DNA of 64,000 nt. Source: Mycolicibacterium brumae. GTDB taxonomy: Bacteria > Actinomycetota > Actinomycetes > Mycobacteriales > Mycobacteriaceae. Where the stretch lies: positions 186,001 to 250,000 of the forward strand of contig NZ_CP104302.1 in NCBI RefSeq assembly GCF_025215495.1. Reading direction: 5' to 3'. A model generated the notes under the pieces. That model was not told the DNA's origin. It ran no database searches and saw only the letters and a list, made by a program, of their open reading frames with translations. Position 1 is the stretch's first letter, and each line of letters begins with the position of its first letter. Of this stretch, positions 1 to 12,168 are shown in pieces. The position numbers and the translations under genes are program-made.

Positions 1-908
1 ACGTCCGAGTCGCCGGCGTGCGGGTGGGCCGGGTGGAGAAGGTCGATCTGGTCGACGTCGAGGTGAACGGCCGCAAGCAGGCCGCCGCCCGGGTCACCTT
101 CGCGATCCAGAGCGGGCAGCAACTCTTCGACAACACCATCGCCTCGGTGACCTACCAGAACATCATCGGGCAGCGGTATCTCGGACTGGCCACCGAGCGC
201 ACCCCCGACCGTCATCCGTTGGCGCCGGACTCCGAGATCCCCATCGAGCGGACCGTCGACTCGTTCGACATCGCCTACCTGCTCAACGGCTTCGAGCCGC
301 TGTTCACCCTGCTCGACCCCGGCAAAGTCGACAATATGACCGAGGGTGTCGTCCAAGCGCTGCAAGGGGATTCGACCTCGGTGCTGGAGCTCATCACCTC
401 CACCTCCACGCTGGCCCAGTCGCTGGCCGGACCCGACGAGGTGCTGGGCCGGGTGCTGGACAGTCTGCGGCTGGTGGTGGACAACCTCGCCGACCACGAG
501 AGCGGTCTGCGCGGAACCCTGTCGAACGCCTCCTCGATCGTCCGCCAGTTGGAGAGCCGCCACGACCAACTGCTGGCCTCGGTCGGGTCGATCAACTCCG
601 CCGTCGGGCAGTTGTCCCGGATCTCGGAGAACGTCACCCCCGACCTGCTGGAGATGATCCAGCGCCAACCGGGTTGGGCCGCGCACGTCGCCGGGCCGGG
701 CCGGGAGCGGATGGCCTACGCGCTGTACAACGTGCCCGCCGTGATGAAGGGCATCGCGCGGGTCACCCAGTCCGGCGAGTACATCAACGCCTACGTCTGC
801 GATCTGAACTCGACGATCTTCGACTGGCTGGGCCGCTACATTCCGGCGGTCGTCGCCGGGGCCACCGACGGCCACAACATCAAGCATTCCGCGAAGTGCA
901 GGTCGTGA
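1..908 (+). CDS. MceB-type mammalian-cell-entry protein, 5' end outside window
   Basis: The open frame already runs at the left edge (…VRVAGVRVGRVEKV), so only the C-terminal ~300 residues are present. That segment is the end of the MlaD/MCE domain (substrate-channel beta-barrel ring) followed by the long helical region typical of Mce proteins. Mce proteins B to F form, with YrbE permeases, a cell-envelope lipid importer. I call it MceB because exactly four mce genes follow and the third of these is the lipoprotein, which is MceE in all mce operons. The next gene starts 4 nt after the stop, so they are co-transcribed. The start codon is not visible. Confidence 0.85.
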   Translation, partial: VRVAGVRVGRVEKVDLVDVEVNGRKQAAARVTFAIQSGQQLFDNTIASVTYQNIIGQRYLGLATERTPDRHPLAPDSEIPIERTVDSFDIAYLLNGFEPLFTLLDPGKVDNMTEGVVQALQGDSTSVLELITSTSTLAQSLAGPDEVLGRVLDSLRLVVDNLADHESGLRGTLSNASSIVRQLESRHDQLLASVGSINSAVGQLSRISENVTPDLLEMIQRQPGWAAHVAGPGRERMAYALYNVPAVMKGIARVTQSGEYINAYVCDLNSTIFDWLGRYIPAVVAGATDGHNIKHSAKCRS

Positions 909-912
909 GGCG

Positions 913-1962
913 ATGACGGAGACGGTGACCGGAACCGCCCGGGACCAGCGGCGAAAGCCGTTGGAGGAATACAACATGACCGTGATGGGCATCATCGCGT
1001 CCGCGGTGATCATCGTGGTGGTGGCCGGCATCCTGCTGCTCGGCCAGCTGCCCATCGGAAAGACCCAGCTGCACGCCCACTTCGCTCAGGCCGCGCAGCT
1101 ACGGGTCGGCGATCAGGTCAGCATCGCCGGCGTCGAGGTCGGCGAGGTGAAATCGCTGAAGCTGGCCGGCGACCACGTCGACGTCGGCTTCACCGTGCGC
1201 GACGGCGTCCGGATCGGCGAACACGCCACCGCTGAGATCAAACTCACCACCATCCTCGGCTCGCGCTACATCGCGCTGACCCCGGTCGGCGAGGGGCTGC
1301 CCCCCGGCAATCTGATCCCGATCGAGAACACCATCGTCCCCTACGACCTGCAGAACACCCTGGCCGACGCCACCACCACCTTCGAGACCCTCGACGCCGA
1401 CCGCATCGTGGAGTCCACCCGGGTGCTCACCGAATCGCTGCAAGGGGTGCCCGCCGAACTGCCGCAGGCGCTGACGAACATCAAATCGCTGGCCGACGTG
1501 GTGGCCTCCCGGCGCGACCAGATGGGCCAGCTGCTGCGCAGCACCGATAGCGTGACCGCCCTGCTGCGCGAACAGAAATCCAACCTCGGCGTGCTGGTTC
1601 TGCAGGGCCGCAGCCTGTTCGGCGACCTGGCGAACCGTCGGGCCGCGCTGAACAATCTGTTCGCCTCGATCACCGTGCTGGTGGCCCGCACCGAGGAGAT
1701 CGTCCGCGACGAGCCGGCCATCACCTCGCTGGTCGACGCCCTGCACGAGCTCACCGACATCGCCGCCCGCAATGACGCCACCCTGCGGGACCTGCTGCAG
1801 ACCGCGCCCATCACGGTGCGAAACGTGGCCAACATCGCCGGGTCGGGCAACCAGATCTCGCTGTTCCTGCCGGCCGGCATCGGGATCGACTCGTGGATGT
1901 GCGCGCTGAGCGTCCGCGCCGTCCAGTTCAACCTGACGCAGTACTTCGAGGACTGCGAATGA
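913..1962 (+). CDS. MceC-type MCE family protein
   Basis: 349 aa. A short N-terminal cytoplasmic stretch and one membrane anchor (about residues 20-45) precede the MCE domain (about 50-130, with the VGDQVSIAGVEVGEV signature) and a long alpha-helical C-terminal region. It is an envelope subunit of the Mce lipid importer. The ATG at 913 follows the upstream stop by 4 nt, and the 3' end overlaps the next gene by 4 nt (ATGA), so translation is coupled. The C-terminus has a Cys pair (CALS… EDCE) of the kind often seen in Mce proteins. The substrate (sterol, mycolate or other lipid) cannot be told from sequence. Confidence 0.87.
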   Translation: MTETVTGTARDQRRKPLEEYNMTVMGIIASAVIIVVVAGILLLGQLPIGKTQLHAHFAQAAQLRVGDQVSIAGVEVGEVKSLKLAGDHVDVGFTVRDGVRIGEHATAEIKLTTILGSRYIALTPVGEGLPPGNLIPIENTIVPYDLQNTLADATTTFETLDADRIVESTRVLTESLQGVPAELPQALTNIKSLADVVASRRDQMGQLLRSTDSVTALLREQKSNLGVLVLQGRSLFGDLANRRAALNNLFASITVLVARTEEIVRDEPAITSLVDALHELTDIAARNDATLRDLLQTAPITVRNVANIAGSGNQISLFLPAGIGIDSWMCALSVRAVQFNLTQYFEDCE

Positions 1963-3083
1963 TGAGCAGCCCCATGACCTCACGCACCCGCAGTCTCATC
2001 GCGCTGGGCGCGCTGGCGCTGGTCGCCGCCCTGGTGGTGGCCGCCATCGTGCTGCTGCCCAAGCTCACCGCCAAGCAGATGCGGATCACCGCGAACTTCG
2101 CCGACGCCGTCGGCCTCTACGTCGGCAACCAGGTCGCGGTGCTGGGCATGACCATCGGCAAGGTCGAAAGTGTCACGCCCCGAGGCGAATACGTCGAGGT
2201 GGTGATGGCCATCGACCCGGGCGTCGACATCCCGGTGGGCGCGCAGGCGGTCACTGTGTCCACCTCCATCCTCACCGACCGGCACGTCGAACTCACCCCG
2301 GCCTACACCGGCGGGGAGAAGCTCGCCGACGGCGCGGTCATCGAGCTGAAGAACACCCGCACCCCGGTGGAGTTCGAGCGAACCCTGGCCATGGTCGACA
2401 AGCTGGGCCGCGCGATGAATGGCGACGGCGACGGTGGCGGCCCGCTGGCCGACCTGATCACGATCGGCGCGGACATCGGCGGCAACGGAGAGCAGATCAA
2501 GGACAGCCTCGGCCGGCTCTCCGAGGCGCTGCGGCTGTCCGACGACAAGGGCGCTCAGACCCACGATCAACTGACCGGGATCATCGACAACCTGGCCGTG
2601 CTGGTCGACGCGGCCGCCCAGAACGACAGCCAGATCAGGGAATTCGGGAGCTCGCTGCGACAGGTCAGCGACACCATCGCCGCCCAGGACCTGGGATCCG
2701 GGACCACCGGAGCGAAGATCAACGAGATCCTCCAGAAGGCCTCCAGCCTGCTGGAGAAGAACAAGGACAAGATCACCAGCGCCGCGAAGACCGGGCGGGA
2801 TCTGACCAACACGATCGTCGACCTGCGCCGCGATGTCGCCGAAATGCTGGACGTGGCGCCGCTCGCGCTGGACAACGTCTACAACGCGATCGACTACCAG
2901 GCGGGCGCCGTTCGATTCCACATTCTGGTGGACAAGCTGCTGTTCAACGGGCAGTTCACCAAGGAGGTGTGCAACCTGATGTCACTGAAGCAGCTGGGCT
3001 GCGCGACCGGAACCCTGCGCGACTACGGCCCCGACTTCGGCCTCAACACCATGTTCGAATTCCTGGCGGGAGCGGCGAATTGA
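1959..3083 (+). CDS. MceD-type MCE family protein
   Basis: 374 aa from the ATG at 1959, which overlaps the mceC stop (ATGA). An upstream in-frame ATG at 1893 lies inside mceC and is rejected because the membrane anchor follows directly from 1959. There is one N-terminal transmembrane helix (about residues 10-32), an MCE domain with VGNQVAVLGMTIGKV, and a long helical domain with predicted coiled-coil character. C-terminal cysteines (VCNLMSLKQLGC) may form a disulfide. It is part of the same Mce transporter. Confidence 0.87.
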   Translation: MMSSPMTSRTRSLIALGALALVAALVVAAIVLLPKLTAKQMRITANFADAVGLYVGNQVAVLGMTIGKVESVTPRGEYVEVVMAIDPGVDIPVGAQAVTVSTSILTDRHVELTPAYTGGEKLADGAVIELKNTRTPVEFERTLAMVDKLGRAMNGDGDGGGPLADLITIGADIGGNGEQIKDSLGRLSEALRLSDDKGAQTHDQLTGIIDNLAVLVDAAAQNDSQIREFGSSLRQVSDTIAAQDLGSGTTGAKINEILQKASSLLEKNKDKITSAAKTGRDLTNTIVDLRRDVAEMLDVAPLALDNVYNAIDYQAGAVRFHILVDKLLFNGQFTKEVCNLMSLKQLGCATGTLRDYGPDFGLNTMFEFLAGAAN

Positions 3084-4201
3084 AGCGTTCCCGGAACATT
3101 CTCACCGCGGGGGCGGCGCTGGCCGCCATCGTCGTGATCACGCTGTCCGGCTGCTCCAGCGGCCCGGGCCTGGACCGGCTGCCGCTACCGGCGCCCGGAT
3201 CTGTCGGCGAAACCTATGAGCTGACCGCGGAATTCACCAATGTGCTGAACCTTCCGGCGCTGGCCAAGGTCCGGTTCAACGGCGCCGACGTCGGCCAGGT
3301 GCGCAGCATCGAAGCGGTGGACTCGATCGCCGAGGTGCGCCTGGGCATCGCCTCCAACGTGCGGCTGCCGGTCGGCACCACCGCCGAACTGCGCTCGGCC
3401 ACCCCGCTCGGCGATGTGTTCGTCGCGCTGCACCCGCCCGCCGAACCCAGCGACGGCTGGATTCCGGAGGGCGCCGTGCTGGGCGTCGAGGCCACCTCGG
3501 CCGCGGCCACCGTCGAGGATCTGATGGCCTCGGCCGCGCTGCTGATCAACGGCGGCGCGGTCCGGCAGGTGGTGAACTCCATCAACGGCGCCGGTGAGCT
3601 GGTCGGCGGCCGCGGCTCGAACGTCCGGCAATTGCTGGACAGCTCCACCGATCTGATCGGCCGGCTCAGCGCGCGCCAGCAACAACTGAACGAAACCCTC
3701 GACGCCACCGCGCGATTGGCCGACACCCTGCACGATCAGGAGGCGATCCTCAACGACGTGCTGGTGTCCACCTCGCCGGCCACCGGTGTGATCGCCGAAA
3801 ACACCGGCGACATCATGGATCTGGTCACCCAGGTCAGCCGCAGCACCGATCAGCTGAACCGGTTCCCGTCGCTGCAGGGCACAGACAGCCGCAGCGTCAT
3901 CATCGATCTGAACAATTTGGCGGCGTCGTTCAACGACATCGCGCTGGACCCCAGCGTCGGCCTGGCCGGGCTTAACCGGCTGATCCCGCTGCTGCTGAAG
4001 GCGACCGCCGGAACCGCGATCTCGACCGACGGCGACGTCACCCGAATCGCGCTGGGTTCGCTGCCGGATATGAACTACCCGGGCGATTTCGGTATGCACG
4101 GACCGGACGGCACCGATTGGCACAATATGGTCGGCGGTGTCCGCTACGAGTGGAATGTGCTGCTGTCCCGGCTCTACGGCGCGCATCGGCCGGGCCCATG
4201 A
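3080..4201 (+). CDS. MceE-type lipoprotein of the Mce transporter
   Basis: 373 aa with a TTG start at 3080 that overlaps the mceD stop. This start places a lipoprotein signal peptide at the N-terminus, with lipobox LSGC and lipidated Cys25. Longer readings begin inside mceD and have no signal peptide. An MCE domain follows (VRFNGADVGQV), then helical repeats. MceE is the lipid-anchored subunit in all mce operons, and this fixes the letter assignment of the neighbours. The 3' end overlaps mceF by 4 nt. Confidence 0.88.
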   Translation: MKRSRNILTAGAALAAIVVITLSGCSSGPGLDRLPLPAPGSVGETYELTAEFTNVLNLPALAKVRFNGADVGQVRSIEAVDSIAEVRLGIASNVRLPVGTTAELRSATPLGDVFVALHPPAEPSDGWIPEGAVLGVEATSAAATVEDLMASAALLINGGAVRQVVNSINGAGELVGGRGSNVRQLLDSSTDLIGRLSARQQQLNETLDATARLADTLHDQEAILNDVLVSTSPATGVIAENTGDIMDLVTQVSRSTDQLNRFPSLQGTDSRSVIIDLNNLAASFNDIALDPSVGLAGLNRLIPLLLKATAGTAISTDGDVTRIALGSLPDMNYPGDFGMHGPDGTDWHNMVGGVRYEWNVLLSRLYGAHRPGP

Positions 4202-5478
4202 CACACGCCATTCTGAGGATTCTGGATCGGATCACCGGCGCGGTGATCGGCGGCGGGCGCACCGTGGCCCGGCGCAAGAACCTGGTGTCCGGCATCGGGC
4301 TCACCGTGCTGCTGGTGGTCTCCGGCGGGTACGTGCTGATCGACTCGCTACGCATCAACCCGCTGCGCTCCACCATGACGGTGTACGTCGAGCTGGCCCA
4401 GTCCGGTGGTCTGCTGCCCAACCAGGACGTCACCTACCGCGGTGTCCCGGTGGGCCGGGTCTCCGGCGTCGAACTCGCCGGGGACCGGGTCACCGCCGTC
4501 GCGGCCATCGACACCCGCGCGCAGATCCCGCTGAACTCACGCGTCCGGGTGTCCGGGCTATCCCCAGCCGGCGAGCAGTTCCTGGACTTCCGGCCCACCA
4601 CCGCCGACGGCCCGTACCTGAGCGACAACGCGGTGATCGGCCAGGGCCAGACCAGCATCCCGGTGTCGCTGTCGCAGCTGCTGGACAACGGCCACGGAAT
4701 GATGGCCCAGCTCAAGCCGGAGAAGCTGGAGGTGATCAGCACCGAGCTGCGGGTCAGCCGCTACGGCCCGGAGAAGCTGTCCCAGATCATCGACGGTTCG
4801 TCGTTCCTGATCTCGACGCTGCACGAGGTGCTGCCGCAGACCGTCAGCGTGATGAAGCAGAGCCCGATCGTGCTGGCCACCCTCAGCGACAAAACCCCCG
4901 GCCTGCGCCAGACGGGCGCCAATCTGGGCGGCATCCTCGACGGGGTGAACCGGATGGACGGCGGCTACCGCCGGCTGCTCGACACCGGCCCGGGCACGCT
5001 GGAACAGGTCGACGCCCTGATCAACGACAACTCCGAGACCATGGTGGCGTTGCTGGGCAACCTCACCACCGTCGCTGAGCTGACCTACCTGCGGGTGCCG
5101 GCGCTGCAGGCGCTGTTCCCGGACCAGTCGGTGCGCGGTTCGGTGCTCGACGCGTTGTCCAGCGCCTTCCACGACCAGGGCGTGTGGGCGATCGGCAATA
5201 TCTGGCCGCGCTACGCCTGCGACTACAACCTGCCGCAGAGCGCGCCGTCGGCGGCCGACCACGGTGAGCCGTACAAGTACACCTACTGCGCCAACGACGA
5301 CCCGGCGGTGCTGGTGCGCGGCGCCCGCAACGCGCCGCGGCCGCCCGGCGACGACACCGCCGGCCCGCCGGCGGGTTACGACCCGCTGGAACAGACGAAA
5401 CCGTCGCCGCAGCTACCGCTGTCCATCCCGCTGCCCTACGGCGGGCCCGCGCTGCCGGCCGCGCCGCCCCCGCCCTGA
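4198..5478 (+). CDS. MceF-type MCE family protein
   Basis: 426 aa from the ATG at 4198 (ATGA overlap with mceE). One transmembrane anchor (about residues 30-50), the MCE domain (VTYRGVPVGRVSGV) and a long helical region are followed by a Pro-rich C-terminal tail. Several Cys pairs lie near the end. This is the last gene of the mce set. No mce-associated (mas) genes follow, unlike several characterised mce operons; an MPT64-like exported protein starts 11 nt later instead. Confidence 0.87.
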   Translation: MTHAILRILDRITGAVIGGGRTVARRKNLVSGIGLTVLLVVSGGYVLIDSLRINPLRSTMTVYVELAQSGGLLPNQDVTYRGVPVGRVSGVELAGDRVTAVAAIDTRAQIPLNSRVRVSGLSPAGEQFLDFRPTTADGPYLSDNAVIGQGQTSIPVSLSQLLDNGHGMMAQLKPEKLEVISTELRVSRYGPEKLSQIIDGSSFLISTLHEVLPQTVSVMKQSPIVLATLSDKTPGLRQTGANLGGILDGVNRMDGGYRRLLDTGPGTLEQVDALINDNSETMVALLGNLTTVAELTYLRVPALQALFPDQSVRGSVLDALSSAFHDQGVWAIGNIWPRYACDYNLPQSAPSAADHGEPYKYTYCANDDPAVLVRGARNAPRPPGDDTAGPPAGYDPLEQTKPSPQLPLSIPLPYGGPALPAAPPPP

Positions 5479-5489
5479 TCGGAGACACC

Positions 5490-6281
5490 GTGAACCCGTT
5501 CCGTCTGCTGTCCCGCGGCGCCGCCGGATGCGCGGCCGTCACCGTCGCGCTCGGCCTGCTGACCGCCGCGCCCGCGCACGCCGCCGCCGACTGGTGTGTG
5601 GACCGCACCGGCGCCTGGGACCCGGGGACCGAAACCTGCTCGATCCAGGTGCAGTCCGAGCGCAAGGCCACCATGAACATCACCGTCCGCGCGCCGGCCG
5701 GGATGGTCGACGACGCGGCCACCGGCGCCCCGATCCGGCGCTACCTGATCGACTTCATCGACCGCTGGCGCAAGACCGGCGCCGTCGACGTCCGCAGCTC
5801 CAACCTCAGCGTGGACTTCGAGTATTTCAAGGGCCCCGCCGCGCTGCAGTCGGTGGTGTTCCGGGAGAACCGCTGGTCGCACGGCGTCTTCGAGGACAAC
5901 GGCTACCGCAGCTTCACCTTCGACGGCTCCCGGATGGTGAAACTGTCGGATCTGACCGACGGGGATCCGCGGGCGGTGCTGCCGCCACTGGTGCGGCCGT
6001 ACCTGATCCCGGCGCTGGACGCCGCCCAGCCGCCGCACCCGGCCGGCAGCTACCCGTTCACCACCGAGCAGTTCGAGCCCCGCACCGACGGTTTCATCGG
6101 CTTCTCCGGCAACTACGACACCTTCGCGATCAGCCCGGACGCGCTGATCCTCTACATGCCGGGCCGGCCGCTGGCGTCGCAGAATCCGGTGCCGGGCGGC
6201 GAGTTCGTCTGGTCGATGGACGGCGGGGCTGTGATCGTGCACACGCCGCTGTCGGCGCTGGGCTTCGCGCTGCGGGTCTGA
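5490..6281 (+). CDS. MPT64/DUF3298-like secreted protein
   Basis: 263 aa, GTG start at 5490 with a purine-rich SD (CGGAGA) just upstream. There is a clear Sec signal peptide with AHA cleavage site near residue 31. The mature start (DWCVDRTGAWDPGTETCSIQVQ) has the same two-Cys layout as secreted antigen MPT64, and the C-terminal part resembles DUF3298/RsiV folds. It lies 11 nt after mceF, so it is probably in the same transcript and may act in the envelope with the Mce complex. No enzymatic motif is seen; function is unknown. Confidence 0.6.
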   Translation: MNPFRLLSRGAAGCAAVTVALGLLTAAPAHAAADWCVDRTGAWDPGTETCSIQVQSERKATMNITVRAPAGMVDDAATGAPIRRYLIDFIDRWRKTGAVDVRSSNLSVDFEYFKGPAALQSVVFRENRWSHGVFEDNGYRSFTFDGSRMVKLSDLTDGDPRAVLPPLVRPYLIPALDAAQPPHPAGSYPFTTEQFEPRTDGFIGFSGNYDTFAISPDALILYMPGRPLASQNPVPGGEFVWSMDGGAVIVHTPLSALGFALRV

Positions 6282-6352
6282 GCTGGCCCGACCTGGGCCG
6301 GAAACCGGGGATAGTTGCGGTGCGCAACGCCGCGGTCGGGTCTAATGGACCC

Positions 6353-7738
6353 ATGCAATTCATGTCGCCCACCGACTCCATGTTCTTCATCGCCGAGTCG
6401 CGGGAACACCCCATGCACGTCGGTGGTCTGCAGCTGTTCGAGCCGCCGGAGGGGTCCGGTCCGGACTTCCTGAGGAACGTGCACGAGCAGATCCAGCAAC
6501 ACGACACCTTCGCCGAGACGTTCCGCAAACATCCGGCCACCCTGCTGGGCGGGATTGTCGATATGAGCTGGACCGTCGACGACGACGTCGACATGGAGTA
6601 CCACCTGCGCCGCTCGGCATTGCCCAGCCCGGGGCGGGTGCGCGACTTGCTGGAGCTGACCGGCCGGCTGCACGGCAGTCTGCTGGATCGGCACCGCCCG
6701 CTGTGGGAGGCGCATCTCATCGAGGGGCTGGCCGACGGCCGGGTCGCGGTCTACACCAAGATCCACCACGGTCTGCTCGACGGCATCTCGGCGAGCAAGA
6801 CCATGCAGCGGGCGCTGACCACCGACCCCGAGGACCTGAACGTCCGCGCCCCCTGGGACATCTTCCCGCGCCGGCGCAAGCCCGCTCCGGAAAGCGGCGG
6901 CCGCTCGCTGCTCGGGATGGCCTCCGGCGCGGTCGGGTTCGCCGGCGACGCGGTGGGCACCGCGCTCGGGTTCGCGCCGTCGTCACTCAAGATCGCCCGG
7001 GCGGCGCTGCTGGACAACCAGCTGACGCTGCCGTTCACCGCGCCCAAGACCATGTTCAACGTCAAGATCGGCGGCGCCCGCCGGTTCGCCGCGCAGTCCT
7101 GGGCGTTCGAGCGGATCCGCGCCGTCAAGGCCGCCGCCGGGGTCACCGTCAACGACGTGGTGCTGGCCATGTGCGCGGGCGCGCTGCGCGCCTACCTGCT
7201 GGAGCAGAACGCGCTGCCGGACTCCCCGCTGATCGCGATGGTCCCGATCAGCCTGCGCGATCCGAACGCCGAGGCTGGTGGCAACCAGGTGGGCGCCATC
7301 CTGTGCGACCTGGGCACCCATCTGTCCGACCCGGTCGCGCGGCTGCAGGTCATCCACGGCTCCATGCGGGACAGCAAATCGGTTTTCGAGGGGCTGCCCA
7401 AGCTGGAGACGCTGGCCCTGTCGGCCGTCAACGTCGCCGCGGTCGGCCTCGGCGCGGTGCCCGGTTTCGTCTCGACCGCGCCGCCGCCGTTCAACCTGGT
7501 CATCTCGAATGTGCCGGGCCCGCGCGAGCAGATGTACTGGGGCGGGGCCAAGCTGGTCGGCAGCTACCCGGTGTCCATCGTGACCGATAACCTGGCGCTG
7601 AACATCACCCTGGCGAACAACGCCGGGAACCTGGAGTTCGGCCTGATCGGCTGCCGGCGCAGTATCCCGCACCTGCAGCGGCTGCTCACCCACCTCGAGG
7701 ACGCGCTGGCCGACCTGGAGAAGGCGGTCGAGCAGTAG
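6353..7738 (+). CDS. WS/DGAT wax-ester synthase/diacylglycerol acyltransferase family
   Basis: 461 aa from the ATG at 6353. The open frame extends far upstream through mceF and the MPT64-like gene, but the family N-terminus (MQFMSPTDSMFF) starts here. The catalytic motif HHGLLDG (H138, H139, D143) is intact, as is the C-terminal NVPGP motif of the family. The enzyme esterifies fatty acyl-CoA to diacylglycerol or long-chain alcohols for storage lipid. TCTAAT ending 6 nt upstream may be a -10 box for a leaderless message. A strong hairpin follows. Confidence 0.88.
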   Translation: MQFMSPTDSMFFIAESREHPMHVGGLQLFEPPEGSGPDFLRNVHEQIQQHDTFAETFRKHPATLLGGIVDMSWTVDDDVDMEYHLRRSALPSPGRVRDLLELTGRLHGSLLDRHRPLWEAHLIEGLADGRVAVYTKIHHGLLDGISASKTMQRALTTDPEDLNVRAPWDIFPRRRKPAPESGGRSLLGMASGAVGFAGDAVGTALGFAPSSLKIARAALLDNQLTLPFTAPKTMFNVKIGGARRFAAQSWAFERIRAVKAAAGVTVNDVVLAMCAGALRAYLLEQNALPDSPLIAMVPISLRDPNAEAGGNQVGAILCDLGTHLSDPVARLQVIHGSMRDSKSVFEGLPKLETLALSAVNVAAVGLGAVPGFVSTAPPPFNLVISNVPGPREQMYWGGAKLVGSYPVSIVTDNLALNITLANNAGNLEFGLIGCRRSIPHLQRLLTHLEDALADLEKAVEQ

Positions 7739-10129
<2,391 letters not shown>

Positions 10130-10164
10130 CCAGCGGAGCTCCGTCGCGCAGGCAGAATGGGCAG

Positions 10165-11403
10165 ATGACGACAGCCCAGGAGTCAAAGGTCGATTCCCCG
10201 CAGCAATTGCTGATCAAGATGCTCGACCCGGCCACCCGGGCCGACCCGTATCCGGTCTACGCGGAGATCGCGGAGCTGACCCCGGTGCGGCTGCCGGCCG
10301 CCAATCTGGCGGTGTTCTCCTCCTACGCCGACTGCGACCAGATACTGCGCCACCCCGACTCGTCGAATGACCGGCTGACCTCCACCGCCGCGCAGCGCGA
10401 GATCGCCGCCGGCGCGGTGGCCCGTCCGTTCGGCGCGCCCGGATTCCTGTTCCTCGACCCGCCGGACCACACCCGGCTGCGCAAACTCGCCCAGCAGGCG
10501 TTCTCGCCGCGGGTGGTCAAGGCGCTGGAGCCGGAGATCGTCGCGCTGATCGACGGGCTGCTGACCCAGCTGGAACCCGGCGTCGAGTTCGACGTCATCG
10601 CCGATCTGGCCTACCCGCTGCCGGTCGCGGTGATCTGCCGGCTGCTCGGCGTGCCGATGTCCGACGAGCCGCAGTTCAGCCGCGCGTCGGCGCTGCTGGC
10701 CCAGGGCCTGGACCCGTTCGTCGCCGTCACCGGGGAACTGCCCGCCGACATGGACGAGCGGCTGGAGGCTGGCATGTGGCTGCGGACCTACCTGCGCGAC
10801 CTCGTCGAAACGAGGCGCGCGCAGCCGCAGTCCGACCTGATCTCCGAGCTGATCGCCGCCGAGGAGGACGGCGACCAGCTGTCCGCCGAGGAGATCGTCG
10901 CGACCTGCAATCTGCTGCTCATCGCGGGGCATGAGACGACGGTGAACCTGATCGCCAATGCGGTGCTGGCCATGCTGCGCGAGCTGCGGCACTGGCGGGC
11001 GCTGAGCGCCGACCCGGCGCGCGCCGCGGCCATCGTGGAGGAGACGCTGCGCTTCGACCCGCCGGTCCAGCTGACCTCGCGGATCGCGGGAGCGGATATG
11101 ACCATCGGATCGGTCACCGTGCCCAAGGGCGACACCATGATGCTCATGCTGGCCGCCGCGCAGCGCGACCCGAGCTTCTACGACCGCCCGGACGAGTTCG
11201 ACCCGGACCGCTCACCGAACCGCCACCTGGCCTTCGGGCTCGGTCCGCACTTCTGTCTCGGCGCGCCGCTGGCCCGGTTGGAGGCCTGCCTGGCGCTCTC
11301 GGCGCTGGCCGCCAAGTTCCCGGACGCGCGGCCGACCGGCGAGCCGTTCTACAAACCGAACGTCACGCTGCGCGGGCTGGCCAGTTTGCCGGTTATCGGC
11401 TGA
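10165..11403 (+). CDS. Cytochrome P450
   Basis: 412 aa, ATG at 10165. Landmarks are the I-helix oxygen-binding motif AGHETT (residues 254-259), ExxR in the EETLRF segment, and the haem-ligand loop FGLGPHFCLG with Cys364. It is a soluble class-I type bacterial P450 (no membrane anchor) that needs ferredoxin and a reductase; neither is adjacent. The substrate cannot be inferred and the neighbours (tgt, ABC transporter) give no help. CAGAAT 6 nt upstream of the start may be a -10 box. Confidence 0.92.
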   Translation: MTTAQESKVDSPQQLLIKMLDPATRADPYPVYAEIAELTPVRLPAANLAVFSSYADCDQILRHPDSSNDRLTSTAAQREIAAGAVARPFGAPGFLFLDPPDHTRLRKLAQQAFSPRVVKALEPEIVALIDGLLTQLEPGVEFDVIADLAYPLPVAVICRLLGVPMSDEPQFSRASALLAQGLDPFVAVTGELPADMDERLEAGMWLRTYLRDLVETRRAQPQSDLISELIAAEEDGDQLSAEEIVATCNLLLIAGHETTVNLIANAVLAMLRELRHWRALSADPARAAAIVEETLRFDPPVQLTSRIAGADMTIGSVTVPKGDTMMLMLAAAQRDPSFYDRPDEFDPDRSPNRHLAFGLGPHFCLGAPLARLEACLALSALAAKFPDARPTGEPFYKPNVTLRGLASLPVIG

Positions 11404-11406
11404 GCG

Positions 11407-12168
11407 TTAGAGCGGGTTGAGGATTCGCTGCAGGAACTGCCGGGTCCGGTCCTGGGCGGGGTCGCCGATCACCTGCTCCGGCGGACCCTGCTCCAGAATG
11501 ATCCCGCCGTCGGTGAACAGCACCTGATCCGACACCCCGCGGGCGAACTGGATCTCGTGGGTGACCACCAGCAGGGTCCAACCCTCGGTGGCCAGATCCT
11601 TGATCACCGAGAGCACCTCGCCGACGAGTTCGGGGTCCAGCGCCGAGGTCGGCTCGTCGAACAACACCACTTTGGGCGCCAGCGCCAACGCCCGCGCGAT
11701 TCCGACGCGCTGCTGCTGACCGCCGGACAACTGGTACGGGTAGGCGTCGCTCTTGTTCGCCAGACCGACCTGGTCCAGCAACGCCAGCGCCTCCGAGCGG
11801 ACCTGCTCGGCCGGGCGCTTCTGCACCACGAGCGGGCCCTCCGTCACGTTCTGCAGCACCGTCTTGTGCGGAAACAGGTTGTGCGACTGGAACACGAACC
11901 CGCTTTGGGCCCGGTAGCGCCGCAGCTCGGCCTTGCCCGGGTTCGCCGAGAAGTCGACCTCCTCGTCGCCGACCCGGATCACCCCGGAGTCCGGCACGTC
12001 GAGTGCGTTGAGGGTGCGCAGCAGGGTCGTCTTGCCCGAACCCGACGGGCCGATGATGGCCGTCGCGCTGCCGCGGGGCACGGTGAACGAGACACCCTTG
12101 AGCACCTCGTTGTCCCCGAACGATTTTCGGATCTCCCGGGCGTCCACCCGGATTTCTTTCTCGCTCAT
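11407..12168 (-). CDS. Polar amino-acid ABC transporter ATPase (GlnQ-like)
   Basis: 253 aa. Walker A GPSGSGKTT (around Lys46), signature LSGGQQQR and Walker B VVLFDEPTSALD are all intact. The closest family is the glutamine/polar amino acid ATPases. The ATG at 12168 overlaps the stop of the upstream permease frame by 4 nt (ATGA), so it was coupled to that gene. Because the permease is frameshifted (see next entry), the ATPase may now be translated poorly or be orphaned. Confidence 0.88.
   Translation of the reverse strand: MSEKEIRVDAREIRKSFGDNEVLKGVSFTVPRGSATAIIGPSGSGKTTLLRTLNALDVPDSGVIRVGDEEVDFSANPGKAELRRYRAQSGFVFQSHNLFPHKTVLQNVTEGPLVVQKRPAEQVRSEALALLDQVGLANKSDAYPYQLSGGQQQRVGIARALALAPKVVLFDEPTSALDPELVGEVLSVIKDLATEGWTLLVVTHEIQFARGVSDQVLFTDGGIILEQGPPEQVIGDPAQDRTRQFLQRILNPL

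Noticed and set aside
1099..1983. Long minus-strand open frame opposite mceC
   Set aside because: Composition is that of a codon-position shadow (Gly/Gln/His/Asp-rich), with no start signal; mceC is a clear family member.
5264..6352. Upstream extension of the WS/DGAT frame
   Set aside because: It overlaps the mceF end and the MPT64-like gene in another frame and is Arg/Pro-rich shadow sequence.
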